Assembly (NCBI RefSeq): GCF_902489365.1
Contig: NZ_CABTZR010000011.1
Location: 1-46,587 of the forward strand
Length of the DNA stretch: 46,587 nucleotides
From: an uncultured Corynebacterium sp.
GTDB lineage: Bacteria; Actinomycetota; Actinomycetes; Mycobacteriales; Mycobacteriaceae
Direction: 5' to 3'
The notes beneath the pieces were generated by a model. It had not been told where the DNA came from and ran no database searches. It saw nothing but the letters and a program-made list of their open reading frames with translations. This document shows positions 25,422 through 34,270 of the stretch, piece after piece. The stretch's first letter is position 1; every line of letters starts with the position of its first letter. Both the position numbers and the translations under genes were made by a program.

Positions 25422-25518
25422 CGCCGCCGACGTGCCAGGGTTGGTGGCCACAGAAGTCAGGCGGCACGGTAAGATAGCTCGCGTTAGTTTTTGTGCGAGA
25501 AGAAGGTAATCAAGGCAC

Positions 25519-26565
25519 GTGTCCGATACACCTCAGATCGAATTGACCGAAGAGGCCCTCGAGGCCGCCGCGCAGAAGGCCATCGCCGCCTTCGAAGCTG
25601 CAACTAGCCTCGACGAGCTCACCTCCGCCCGTCGCGAGCACCTTGGTGATAGCGGCTATATTCCGCAGGCCCGCCAGTCACTGGGGCAGCTGCCGAAGGA
25701 CCAGCGTAAGGATGCTGGCCGCGTAGTAAACATGGCCCGCGGCAAGGTGGAGAAGAGCTTTGCCCAGATTCGTGAAGTACTGGAGCAGGAGGCCCGCGCC
25801 GCACAGCTGAAGGCGGAGAAGGTCGATGTTACCGTCCCTACCACCCGCGCACAGACCGGTGCTCTGCACCCCATCACCGCGCTGTCAGAACGTATTGCGG
25901 ACATCTTTGTGGGAATGGGTTGGGAGATCGCCGACGGCCCAGAAGTCGAGGCTGAGTACTTTAACTTCGATGCTTTGAACTTCAAACCGGATCACCCGGC
26001 ACGCACTTTGCAGGACACCTTCCATGTGGGCAAGGAAGGCTCCAAGCAGGTGCTGCGTACCCATACCTCCCCGGTGCAAGTGCGCACGATGCTCGAGCGT
26101 GATGTACCGCTCTACATTGCTTGCCCGGGCCGTGTTTTCCGTACTGATGAGCTCGATGCCACCCACACTCCGGTCTTCCACCAGGTGGAAGGCCTTGCCG
26201 TGGATAAGGGGCTGACGATGGCCCATCTCCGTGGCACCTTGGAGCACTTGGCCAAGGTACTCTTCGGCCCGGAGACCACCACCCGCATGCGTGTGAACTA
26301 CTTCCCGTTTACCGAGCCCTCCGCCGAGGTCGATGTCTGGTTCCCCAATAAGAAGGGTGGCGCCGGCTGGATCGAGTGGGGCGGCTGCGGCATGGTCAAC
26401 CCCAACGTTTTGCGCGCGGTGGGCATTGATCCCGAGGAATACACCGGTTTCGCTTTCGGCATGGGCCTCGAGCGCACCCTGCAGTTCCGCAATGGTCTGA
26501 CCGATATGCGCGACATGGTTGAAGGCGATGTCCGCTTCACCCTGCCTTTTGGCGTGCAGGCATAG
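25519..26565 (+). CDS. pheS: Phenylalanine--tRNA ligase alpha subunit
   Basis: Catalytic subunit of the (alpha-beta)2 enzyme that charges tRNA-Phe. The 348 aa have an N-terminal coiled-coil (~1-95) and a class II core: the motif 2 region RTHTSPVQVRTM and PGRVFRTDELDATHTPVFHQ, EGLAVDKG, and motif 3 GFAFGMGLERTLQFR. The Phe-pocket segment is FPFTEPSAEVDV. It starts with GTG. TAAGAT (25470-25475) may be a -10. No T-box was seen in the 97 bases upstream. pheT follows after 29 bases. Confidence 0.97.
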   Translation: MSDTPQIELTEEALEAAAQKAIAAFEAATSLDELTSARREHLGDSGYIPQARQSLGQLPKDQRKDAGRVVNMARGKVEKSFAQIREVLEQEARAAQLKAEKVDVTVPTTRAQTGALHPITALSERIADIFVGMGWEIADGPEVEAEYFNFDALNFKPDHPARTLQDTFHVGKEGSKQVLRTHTSPVQVRTMLERDVPLYIACPGRVFRTDELDATHTPVFHQVEGLAVDKGLTMAHLRGTLEHLAKVLFGPETTTRMRVNYFPFTEPSAEVDVWFPNKKGGAGWIEWGGCGMVNPNVLRAVGIDPEEYTGFAFGMGLERTLQFRNGLTDMRDMVEGDVRFTLPFGVQA

Positions 26566-26594
26566 GAACCCAGAGAAAGGATAGAAAGAAAACA

Positions 26595-29108
26595 ATGCTT
26601 ATTTCCCAAGACTGGGTTACCCGTATCCTGGGCACCGCTAATTCCGGCTGGACCGTGTCCTCTGATGAACTGGACTCTGGATTTGTCCGCGTAGGTTTTG
26701 AAACCGAGGGCTACGAGGCCCTTCCGGAAACCACGGGCCCGTTGGTTATCGGTCAGGTCGTAGAGATCGAAGAGCTCACCCAGTTCAAGAAGCCAATTCG
26801 CTATTGCCAGGTTAACGTTGGCCAGGCCAATGGGACGGGGGAACTGCAGGGCATTATCTGCGGTGCCCGCAACTTCCGCCTCAACGACTATGTCGTAGTC
26901 TCCCTTCCAGGCGCTGAGTTGCCGGGCGGATTTAAGATTGCGGCCCGCGAGACCTACGACCATATCTCCAACGGAATGATGTGCTCCGCAGCTGAGCTGG
27001 GCTTCGGCCTTAAAGCAGACGGCATCATCGTGCTAGGGGAGGAGGTTGCCGACAAGATTGGTGAGGACGCCCGCCCCCTCATTGGGCTGTCCGATACGGT
27101 CTTCGATGTCAACATCACCCCGGATCGTGGCTATGCCTTGTCTGCACGCGGCCTGACGCGTGAAATTGCCTCCGCATTTGATCTCACTTTCCCGGACGTG
27201 GCGCAGGACCCGAGTGTGGCTGGCATCGATACCTCCGTCGTGCCGGCTCCGGAGGGCACGCTTATCGACGTTGACCTGAGGGAGGAAACCAAGGCGCAGC
27301 GTTTTGGTCTGCGCAAGGTGACCGGTATTAACCCGGCAGCGCGTACCCCGTTCTGGATGGAGCGCGAGCTCATGCTCTCTGGTCAGCGCAGCGTCAACGT
27401 GGCTACCGACGTCACGAACTACGTCATGCTGCTTCTTGGCGCGCCGATGCATGCCTTTGACGCCGAAGTTGTCAAGGGCAACCTCGTTGTGCGCAACGCC
27501 AGCGAAGGTGAGAAGTTCGAAACCCTCGACCATGTCCAGAGGGAGCTTTCAGAGGGCGACGTGGTCATCTGCGATGACAACTGTATCCAGTCCTTGGCGG
27601 GCGTCATGGGTGGCACCACCTCCGAGATTTCTGACGAGACGACTGATGTCTACTTCGAGTCGGCCATTTGGGATCCGATCACCGTGGCCCGCACGTCCCG
27701 CCGCCACAAGCTTTCCTCGGAGGCTTCCCGCCGTTTCGAGCGCGGCGTAGATCCGGCCATCGTCGAGGTAGCGCTGGACATGGCGTGCGCGCTGCTTCAG
27801 CAGATTGCAGGCGGCACGATCGAGGCCGGGCGGACGCTCGTGGGAGACGTCGCCAAGCGCGAACCCATCTCCCTGCGTGCGGCGAAGCCGAGTGAGTATG
27901 CCGGTATCGAGTATTCCCAAGACACCGTGGTGAAACGCCTTAGGGAGGTCGGCTGCGAGGTCTCTGGTGAGGAGGAGCTCTCCGTCGTCCCCGCCTCTTG
28001 GCGCACGGACATCGAAATGGACGTTGATCTCATCGAGGAGATCCTGCGTCTGGAGGGGCTTGAAGATATTCCGACCATCCTGCCCACTCCGGTGGGCGGC
28101 CGCGGCCTGACTCCGGCGCAGAAACGTCGCCGTGCGATCGGACATGGGTTGGCCTACGCGGGCTACGCCGAGGTCCTCCCGTCGCCGTTCATCGCGAACG
28201 ACATCTTCGACACGTGGGGCTTGGACAAGGAGGATGCACGCCGCCAGACCGTGGCCGTGCAGAACCCACTCGAGTCAGACAAGGCGATCCTGTCCACGAC
28301 GTTGCTGCCCAATCTCCTTGAGGCCATCGCCCGCAACGTTGCCCGTGGCCGCGGTGATCTGGCCCTGTTCGGCCTTCAGCAGGTGGCCTTCAAGCGCGCT
28401 GACTCTTCTCCCATGCCGTCGGTGGAATCGCGCCCGGAGGAGTCGGTGGTCACCGATCTCCTTGAGTCTTTGCCGCTGCAGCCGTTGCACGTAGCCACGG
28501 TTGCCACCGGAAACATTGAACACGAAGGTCCGTGGGGAGCTGGCCGCGCCTACAGCTACGCGGATGCTATTGAGGCTGCGCGCCAGGTTGCTCGTTCCGC
28601 TGGCGTTGACATCGCAGTGAAGGCAGCTGAGCAGCTACCGTGGCACCCGGGCCGCTGTGCCGCGATCGTCCTCGCGAGCGATGAGGAGACAGTCGTAGGC
28701 TATGCGGGTGAGCTGCACCCGCAGGTCCTTGAGGCCTTGGAGCTGCCAGCACGCACGTGTGCGATGGAGCTCGATGTGTCAGCCTTGCCGCTGGATGAAA
28801 AGTTCCCCGCACCCGTGCTGTCCTCCTTCCCGGCTTTGCACCAGGACATCGCCTTGGTGGTGGACGAGGAAACCCCGGCGGAAACGGTTCGCCGTGTGGT
28901 CGAAGAGGGTGCTGGTGATCTCCTAGAGTCTGTTGAGCTTTTCGATGTCTTCCGTGGCGAACAGCTCGGCGAAGGAAAGAAGTCTCTGGCTTTCCAGCTG
29001 CTCTTCCGCGCTGGTGACCGCACTCTGACGGATGAAGAGGCCAACGAGCACCGCCTCGCTGCTGCGGATTTGGCCCAGCAGCGCCTTGGCGCACAGATGC
29101 GGGCCTAG
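26595..29108 (+). CDS. pheT: Phenylalanine--tRNA ligase beta subunit
   Basis: An 837-aa partner of PheS. Domain order is as usual: an EMAP-like tRNA-binding OB domain (~45-155, VIGQVVEIEEL..CQVNVGQ), B3/B4 editing domain (~220-400, SVNVATDVTNYVMLLLGAPMHAFD), B5 (~410-480), the catalytic-like core (~495-730), and the C-terminal FDX-ACB anticodon-binding domain (FPALHQDIALVV, QLLFRAGDRTLTDEEAN). The last ensures tRNA recognition. The SD is AGAAAGGA. A terminator follows. Confidence 0.97.
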   Translation: MLISQDWVTRILGTANSGWTVSSDELDSGFVRVGFETEGYEALPETTGPLVIGQVVEIEELTQFKKPIRYCQVNVGQANGTGELQGIICGARNFRLNDYVVVSLPGAELPGGFKIAARETYDHISNGMMCSAAELGFGLKADGIIVLGEEVADKIGEDARPLIGLSDTVFDVNITPDRGYALSARGLTREIASAFDLTFPDVAQDPSVAGIDTSVVPAPEGTLIDVDLREETKAQRFGLRKVTGINPAARTPFWMERELMLSGQRSVNVATDVTNYVMLLLGAPMHAFDAEVVKGNLVVRNASEGEKFETLDHVQRELSEGDVVICDDNCIQSLAGVMGGTTSEISDETTDVYFESAIWDPITVARTSRRHKLSSEASRRFERGVDPAIVEVALDMACALLQQIAGGTIEAGRTLVGDVAKREPISLRAAKPSEYAGIEYSQDTVVKRLREVGCEVSGEEELSVVPASWRTDIEMDVDLIEEILRLEGLEDIPTILPTPVGGRGLTPAQKRRRAIGHGLAYAGYAEVLPSPFIANDIFDTWGLDKEDARRQTVAVQNPLESDKAILSTTLLPNLLEAIARNVARGRGDLALFGLQQVAFKRADSSPMPSVESRPEESVVTDLLESLPLQPLHVATVATGNIEHEGPWGAGRAYSYADAIEAARQVARSAGVDIAVKAAEQLPWHPGRCAAIVLASDEETVVGYAGELHPQVLEALELPARTCAMELDVSALPLDEKFPAPVLSSFPALHQDIALVVDEETPAETVRRVVEEGAGDLLESVELFDVFRGEQLGEGKKSLAFQLLFRAGDRTLTDEEANEHRLAAADLAQQRLGAQMRA

Positions 29109-29131
29109 CGTTCCGACTCTGTCCATCCACT

Positions 29132-29165
29132 AACCCGGCTCACTCAACAGGTGGGCCGGGTTTTC
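29132..29165 (+). terminator. Terminator of pheS-pheT
   Basis: AACCCGGC (29132-29139) pairs with GCCGGGTT (29155-29162), followed by TTCTTG. It is 24 bases after the pheT stop. Confidence 0.85.
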
Positions 29166-29300
29166 TTGTGGGCAGCGGGGCGATGACGTGGGGAGAGATC
29201 CCCTTGCGCTGGAAGGGTTGTGCTCTGCCTCATAGTCTCGAGGGTGCAGCAAGGATGCTGAGTTCTCACACCACGCCACACCGAAAGGATTGTCCATATC

Positions 29301-29753
29301 ATGCGCTTTATTTCTCGTATCACCGCTACCGCCGCCGTTGTCGGCGCATTGACTATTGCCCCGCATGCCTCCGCTGACTTGTCCCAAGGTTTCTCCAACG
29401 CCGATGGCACCGTCAACTGCGAAGCCGCGAACATCGAGGGTACCTACGTCGCGTGCCTATCCGATGGGGCACGAGCCACGAGCCCGCAGTGCAACCCGCC
29501 GGGCCAATTGGCTCCGCGATTCATCTACCATGCAGGTCGCTCCAAGGCTGACTGCTTCAACCAGGGGTTGACAACCACGAGTTTCAAGCGCCTGCAGCCC
29601 GGCCAGATTTATCAGTTCAATGAAGTCGTCGCTATCGCGGACGCCCAGGGCGGTATCCACTTCGTCGGCCCGCACGGCTACCTAGGCTATGCAGGAAAGA
29701 CCGCCGTATCGGGTGCAGAGGGCGTGGGAGCTGTGTCTTCCCGCGTCATGTAA
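29301..29753 (+). CDS. Small secreted protein with four cysteines, function unknown
   Basis: A 150-aa protein not recognised as a named family. It has a clear signal peptide, MRFISRITATAAVVGALTIA, with cleavage near PHASA-DL, leaving a mature protein of about 125 aa. Four Cys are visible (VNCEA, YVACLS, QCNPP, ADCFN), an even number that fits two disulphides outside the cell. The C-terminal part (GQIYQFNEVVAIADAQGGIHF) is beta-rich. The SD GAAAGGA stands before the ATG. It is flanked by terminators and is therefore monocistronic. Similar small secreted proteins occur in corynebacteria, but I know of no assigned role. Confidence 0.75.
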   Translation: MRFISRITATAAVVGALTIAPHASADLSQGFSNADGTVNCEAANIEGTYVACLSDGARATSPQCNPPGQLAPRFIYHAGRSKADCFNQGLTTTSFKRLQPGQIYQFNEVVAIADAQGGIHFVGPHGYLGYAGKTAVSGAEGVGAVSSRVM

Positions 29754-29791
29754 ATCTTCTTAAGCCCGACCTGTCCTCAATTATGCGAATT

Positions 29792-29819
29792 ATGCGCCGA
29801 GTCATTCGGCGCATTTTTT
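29792..29819 (+). terminator. Terminator of the small secreted protein gene
   Basis: ATGCGCCGA (29792-29800) pairs with TCGGCGCAT (29806-29814) and is followed by TTTTTC. It separates the secreted protein gene from the arginine cluster. Confidence 0.9.
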
Positions 29820-29851
29820 CTGAATAACATACGACGGACTGCATTATTTGC
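29819..29851 (+). promoter_or_regulatory. Candidate ArgR operator before argC
   Basis: The AT-rich stretch contains TGAAT (29821-29825) and TGCATTATT (29840-29848), which resemble half-sites of ArgR boxes (TGAAT/ATTCA-like) about 20 bases apart. Since argR lies in the same cluster, an operator is expected here, but neither box is a good palindrome. Confidence 0.35.
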
Positions 29852-29857
29852 TAAAGT
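29852..29857 (+). promoter_or_regulatory. Candidate -10 for leaderless argC mRNA
   Basis: TAAAGT ends six bases before the argC ATG, and there is no SD. The mRNA probably begins at or next to the start codon. Confidence 0.45.
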
Positions 29858-29863
29858 GGCCGC

Positions 29864-30907
29864 ATGACTATTTCAGTAGCAATCGCCGGAGCTACGGGCT
29901 ATGCAGGCGGCGAAATCCTCCGCCTCCTACTGTCGCACCCAGCATACCTCTCGGGCGAGCTGCGCATCGGCGCGCTCACCGGGCATTCCAACGCAGGTCA
30001 GCGAGTATCTGAGCTCATGCCGCACCTGCCGCAAGTGGCGGACCGCGTCATTGAGGACACCACGCCGGAGGTTCTAGCCGGCCATGACATCGTGTTCCTC
30101 GGTTTGCCGCACGGGCATTCCGCGGAGATCGGCCGCCAGCTGGGGGAGTCCGTCACGGTGATTGACTGTGCGGCTGACTTCCGCTTGCGCAGCAAGGAAG
30201 ACTGGGACGCATTTTATGGTGGTGAGTACGCCGGTGCTTGGCCTTATGGAATTCCGGAGATTCCCGGCAACCGTGAGCAGCTTAAAGGCAGCAACCGCGT
30301 TGCCGTTCCCGGTTGCTTTCCCACCACGATTACCCTGGGTGTGTTGCCAGCCGTGGCGCAGGATTTGATTGAGCCAGATCTGTCGGTGATAGCAATTACC
30401 GGGGTGTCCGGAGCTGGCAAGAAGGCCTCCGTGGCACAGCTGGGTGCGGAAACCATGGGCAACCTCAAAGCCTATAAGCCAGGCGGGACACACCGGCATA
30501 CCCCGGAGGTCGTGCAAAACCTACAGCCTTTTACGCAGCAACCGGTGTCTGTGAGTTTCACTCCGGTGCTGGCGCCGCTGCCGCGTGGCATTCTGGCGAC
30601 GATTACGGCGCCGTTGAAGGCGGACGCCGACAAGCGCACAGTCGCCGAGGCCTTCCGTGACTTTTATGCTGATGAACCATTTTGCCTCGTCCTGCCTGAG
30701 GGCCAACAGCCGGAGACGCAAAACGTGGTGGGCAGCAACATGGTCCATATCCAAGCACACGTGGATGAGCGCGCCCGCCGTCTCGTGATTACCGCGGCTC
30801 TGGACAACCTGTGCAAGGGCACCGCCGGCGCTGCTGTCCAGTGCATGAACCTGACTTTGGGATGGGAAGAAATCCTGGGCCTTCCACAGGCAGCAGTTGC
30901 CCCTTAA
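29864..30907 (+). CDS. argC: N-acetyl-gamma-glutamyl-phosphate reductase
   Basis: Third step of arginine synthesis: NADPH-dependent reduction of N-acetylglutamyl-5-phosphate to the semialdehyde. The 347 aa have an N-terminal NAD(P)-binding fold (SVAIAGATGYAGGEILRLLL), and the active-site Cys lies in VAVPGCFPTTITLG (~residue 149). The catalytic His region is YKPGGTHRHTPEVVQ, and DNLCKGTAGAAVQCMNL is the diagnostic C-terminal motif. It is first in the cluster, and argJ follows after 75 bases. Confidence 0.97.
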   Translation: MTISVAIAGATGYAGGEILRLLLSHPAYLSGELRIGALTGHSNAGQRVSELMPHLPQVADRVIEDTTPEVLAGHDIVFLGLPHGHSAEIGRQLGESVTVIDCAADFRLRSKEDWDAFYGGEYAGAWPYGIPEIPGNREQLKGSNRVAVPGCFPTTITLGVLPAVAQDLIEPDLSVIAITGVSGAGKKASVAQLGAETMGNLKAYKPGGTHRHTPEVVQNLQPFTQQPVSVSFTPVLAPLPRGILATITAPLKADADKRTVAEAFRDFYADEPFCLVLPEGQQPETQNVVGSNMVHIQAHVDERARRLVITAALDNLCKGTAGAAVQCMNLTLGWEEILGLPQAAVAP

Positions 30908-30982
30908 AGCGCGCGTACCTTCCCAGGCGTTCCGCACCGCCTTCTTCAACTCACTTCCACACGAACTAGGAGAAAACTCGAC

Positions 30983-32140
30983 ATGATTACCGCCCCTGCA
31001 GGATTCCTCGCTGGCGCCACGACAGCCGGAATCAAGCCCTCCGGAAAACCCGACATGGCCCTCGTGGTTAACCAGGGTCCTAATTTCGACGCCGCTGCGG
31101 TCTTCACGCGCAACCGCGTGGTGGCCGCGCCCGTGAAGCTATCCCGCGAAGCAGTGGCGGATGGCACTGTTCAGGCCGTCATTTATAACTCCGGCAACGC
31201 GAATGCTTGCAACGGCGAACAGGGAGACAAGGACGCTGCGGCGATTGTGGCAGCCACCGCTGAGCACACGGGTATCCCTGCCGCCAACATCGCGGCGTGC
31301 TCGACGGGACTTATCGGAGAGCTCCTTCCCATGGATAAGGCACTGGCTGGCGTCGAAGTGGTTGCCGGAGATCTTGGCGCGGATGCAGCTCACGGTAAGT
31401 CCGCGGCGGAAGCCATCATGACCACCGATACCGTAGCTAAAGAAGCACTCATTGAGGCCGAGGGCTGGAGCATGGGTGCGATGGGCAAGGGTGTAGGCAT
31501 GATGGCGCCGTCACTGGCCACCATGCTGGTGTGCATCACCACCGACGCTGTTGCCTCCTCTGAGGCCTTGCACTCGGCGCTGCAGGCAGCGAGCGATCAA
31601 ACTTTCAATACGCTCGATGTGGACGGCTCCACATCGACGAATGACACGGTCATCATCATGGCTTCCGGTGCTTCCGGGAAAGAACCTAGCCAGGAGGAGT
31701 TGGATGCTGCGGTTCTCGCGGTGTGCGCCGATATCGCGGATCAGCTCCAAGCAGACGCCGAGGGCGTGACCAAGCGCGTGAAGATCATTGTGGAAGGCAC
31801 CGCTAACGATGAACAGGCGCTCAACGCCGCACGCACTTTGGGCCGCGACAACCTCTTCAAGTGCGCCATGTTCGGATCGGACCCGAACTGGGGCCGCGTG
31901 CTCGCCGCTGTCGGAATGGCGGATGCCGAAATGGAACCGGACAACATCTCCGTGTTCTTCAATGACCAAGCCGTATGCGTCCGTTCCACTGGCGCGCCCG
32001 GCGCGCGCGACGTTGATCTCTCCGGGGCCGATATTGATGTGCGCGTGGACTTGGGTACCGGGGGATCCGGCACAGCTTTTGTCCGCACCACCGACCTGTC
32101 TCATGACTACGTGGAGATTAACTCCGCGTACAGCTCTTAA
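30983..32140 (+). CDS. argJ: Bifunctional ornithine acetyltransferase / N-acetylglutamate synthase
   Basis: Recycles the acetyl group from N-acetylornithine to glutamate, making ornithine. Monofunctional and bifunctional ArgJ cannot be told apart by eye. The precursor of 385 aa is self-cleaved at the Ala-Thr bond in MMAPSLATMLV, giving Thr180 as the new N-terminal nucleophile. GNANACNGEQG and the oxyanion-hole pair STGLIGE are present. DVDGSTSTNDTVI and FGSDPNWGRVLAA are conserved late motifs. The SD is AGGAGA. Its presence means argE is not needed. Confidence 0.97.
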   Translation: MITAPAGFLAGATTAGIKPSGKPDMALVVNQGPNFDAAAVFTRNRVVAAPVKLSREAVADGTVQAVIYNSGNANACNGEQGDKDAAAIVAATAEHTGIPAANIAACSTGLIGELLPMDKALAGVEVVAGDLGADAAHGKSAAEAIMTTDTVAKEALIEAEGWSMGAMGKGVGMMAPSLATMLVCITTDAVASSEALHSALQAASDQTFNTLDVDGSTSTNDTVIIMASGASGKEPSQEELDAAVLAVCADIADQLQADAEGVTKRVKIIVEGTANDEQALNAARTLGRDNLFKCAMFGSDPNWGRVLAAVGMADAEMEPDNISVFFNDQAVCVRSTGAPGARDVDLSGADIDVRVDLGTGGSGTAFVRTTDLSHDYVEINSAYSS

Positions 32141-32159
32141 GAACGCGCGAGGAGGAATA

Positions 32160-33095
32160 ATGCTTCAGGGACTAAGTAATGCCGACCGCGCCACTGTGCT
32201 CGCGGAGGCCCTGCCATGGCTGCAGCACTACCGCGACAAGATTGTGGTCGTGAAGTATGGCGGCAACGCGATGGTGGATGATTCCCTTAAGGCCGCCTTC
32301 GCTGCCGATATGGTTTTTCTGCGCACCGTGGGTGCCAAGCCCGTCGTTGTCCATGGCGGTGGGCCGCAGATCAACGAGATGCTGGGCAGGCTGGGAATCG
32401 AGGGGGAATTCAAGGGCGGTTTCCGCGTGACTACTCCGGAGATCATGGATGTGGTTCGCATGGTTCTCTTTGGCCAAGTGGGGCGCGGCCTGGTCAACCT
32501 CATTAATTCTCATGGCCCGTATGCCGTGGGTACCTCGGGTGAGGACGCTGGGTTGTTTAAGGCGCGCAAGCGGCTTGTCCAGGTCGATGGTGAGCCGACA
32601 GATATCGGCATGGTGGGAGAGATCGTCAGCGTGGATCCCACCGCTGTCATGGACATCATCGAGGCCGGGCGCATCCCGGTGGTGTCCACCATCGCGCCTG
32701 GTAACGATGGCGAGGTTTACAACATCAACGCGGATATCGCGGCCGGGGCCTTGGCGCGAGCGTTGGGCGCCGAGCGCTTGGTGATTCTCACGAATGTGGA
32801 GGGGCTGTACACCGATTGGCCGAACCGCGACTCCTTGGTGTCGAAGATCGAGATTGACAAGCTCAGCACGCTTCTCCCAGGCCTGGATTCCGGAATGATC
32901 CCGAAGATGGAGTCCTGCCTCATGGCGGTGGAAGGTGGGGTCAACGCCGCGCACGTTATCGACGGGCGCATCGCCCACGCCGTGCTGCTGGAGCTGCTAA
33001 CTATGGGAGGAATCGGCACGATGGTGCTGCCCAATGACTATAACCGCGAGGACTACCCGGAGGGAACGGTCTTCAGGAAGGACGATAACAAGTGA
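32160..33095 (+). CDS. argB: Acetylglutamate kinase
   Basis: Second step of arginine synthesis, phosphorylating N-acetylglutamate. The 311 aa have the amino-acid-kinase fold with KYGGNAMVD and VVHGGGPQINEMLG at the N-terminus, NINADIAAGALA in the middle and GGMIPKM-like SGMIPKMESC at the end. In Corynebacterium this enzyme is the one feedback-inhibited by arginine. The extra N-terminal helix (GLSNADRATVLAEALPWLQH) fits the arginine-sensitive hexameric class. The ATG at 32160 follows a strong GAGGAGG. The stop overlaps argD by 4 bases (GTGA). Confidence 0.97.
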   Translation: MLQGLSNADRATVLAEALPWLQHYRDKIVVVKYGGNAMVDDSLKAAFAADMVFLRTVGAKPVVVHGGGPQINEMLGRLGIEGEFKGGFRVTTPEIMDVVRMVLFGQVGRGLVNLINSHGPYAVGTSGEDAGLFKARKRLVQVDGEPTDIGMVGEIVSVDPTAVMDIIEAGRIPVVSTIAPGNDGEVYNINADIAAGALARALGAERLVILTNVEGLYTDWPNRDSLVSKIEIDKLSTLLPGLDSGMIPKMESCLMAVEGGVNAAHVIDGRIAHAVLLELLTMGGIGTMVLPNDYNREDYPEGTVFRKDDNK

Positions 33096-34270
33096 CCGCG
33101 CAGACCAAGTTGACAGAGCGTTGGGATCAGGTACTCAGCAACACCTATGGAACCCCACCCGTTGCCATCGTGTCCGGTAAGGGGGCCACGGTAACCGATG
33201 AAGACGGTAAAGACTACATCGACATGCTCGCCGGTATCGCGGTGAACTCGCTAGGCTACGCCCACCCGGCGATCGTCGAAGCGGTGAGTGCCCAGGTGGC
33301 CACCGTAGGCCACGTGTCCAATCTTTTTGCCAGCGAGCCCGTGGTTGAAGCCGCCGGGAAACTCCTGGAAAAGGTGGGAGATGGCGAGGCCCGCGTCTTC
33401 TTCTCTAACTCCGGCGCGGAAGCTAATGAGGCGGCCTTTAAACTGGCTCGTTTGACCGGCCGTCGCCGCATCCTTGCGGCGCACCATGGTTTCCATGGCC
33501 GGACAATGGGTTCTTTGGCCATGACTGGGCAGCCCAGCAAACGCAAAGCCTTTGAACCTTTCCCGGGCGGCGTGGAGTTTTATACCTACGGCGACATCGA
33601 CTACCTGACCGCCTTGGTGGAACAAGATCCGGAGGGCACCGCCGCCATTATCTTGGAGCCCATACAGGGGGAGACGGGTGTCGTCCCGGCACCAGAAGGT
33701 TTCTTGACGGCGGTGCGTGAGCTCTGCACCAAGCACGGCATCCTCATGATCGTGGATGAGGTGCAAACGGGTGTGGGGCGTACCGGTGACTTCTTCGCCT
33801 TCCAACATGAAGGCATCCTCCCGGATGTCATCACCATGGCGAAGGGGCTAGGTGCTGGCATGCCTATCGGTGCCACCATTGCGCGTGGTCAGGCCGCAGA
33901 TCTTTTCACCCCGGGCTCCCACGGCACGACGTTTGGCGGCAATCCTGTCTCGTGTGCGGCGGCGTCAACGGTGCTGGAGCTCGTCGACCTCCCCTTCCTC
34001 GCCGAAGTCACCCGCAAGGGCGAGTGGTTGCGACAGGAGATCGGTAAATCCCCTGCGGTGCAGTCGGTGCGGGGCCGAGGGCTTATGCTAGGTGTTGTAT
34101 TAAATAAGTCGGTGGCCAAGGAAGTCGTGGCTGCAGGTTTGCAGCATGGCCTTATCCTCAACGCCCCAAGTAGCGAGGTCGTACGCTTGACCCCGCCGCT
34201 GGTGATCACCGATGAAGAACTCACCCAGGCGGTGGAACGCCTGCATAAGGTACTGGAGGAAATTGCATGA
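33092..34270 (+). CDS. argD: Acetylornithine aminotransferase
   Basis: PLP-dependent class III transaminase making N-acetylornithine, and possibly N-succinyl-diaminopimelate for lysine. The 392 aa include FFSNSGAEANEAAFKLAR (phosphate loop), LAAHHGFHGRTMG, IVDEVQTGVGRTG with the PLP-ring Asp, and the Schiff-base Lys in ITMAKGLGAGMPIGA. HGTTFGGNPVSCAAA binds PLP phosphate from the second subunit. The start is GTG inside the argB stop, and the end overlaps argF by ATGA, so the three are translationally coupled. Confidence 0.97.
   Translation: MTAQTKLTERWDQVLSNTYGTPPVAIVSGKGATVTDEDGKDYIDMLAGIAVNSLGYAHPAIVEAVSAQVATVGHVSNLFASEPVVEAAGKLLEKVGDGEARVFFSNSGAEANEAAFKLARLTGRRRILAAHHGFHGRTMGSLAMTGQPSKRKAFEPFPGGVEFYTYGDIDYLTALVEQDPEGTAAIILEPIQGETGVVPAPEGFLTAVRELCTKHGILMIVDEVQTGVGRTGDFFAFQHEGILPDVITMAKGLGAGMPIGATIARGQAADLFTPGSHGTTFGGNPVSCAAASTVLELVDLPFLAEVTRKGEWLRQEIGKSPAVQSVRGRGLMLGVVLNKSVAKEVVAAGLQHGLILNAPSSEVVRLTPPLVITDEELTQAVERLHKVLEEIA

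Noticed and set aside
25422..25518. T-box or amino-acid-sensing riboswitch before pheS (and before tyrS)
   Set aside because: The gaps of 97 and 37 bases are too short for a T-box, and no T-box sequence or terminator/antiterminator pair is visible.
31788..32159. N-terminal extension of the argB frame through argJ
   Set aside because: This part is another frame of argJ; ArgB homology starts at 32160 right after GAGGAGG.
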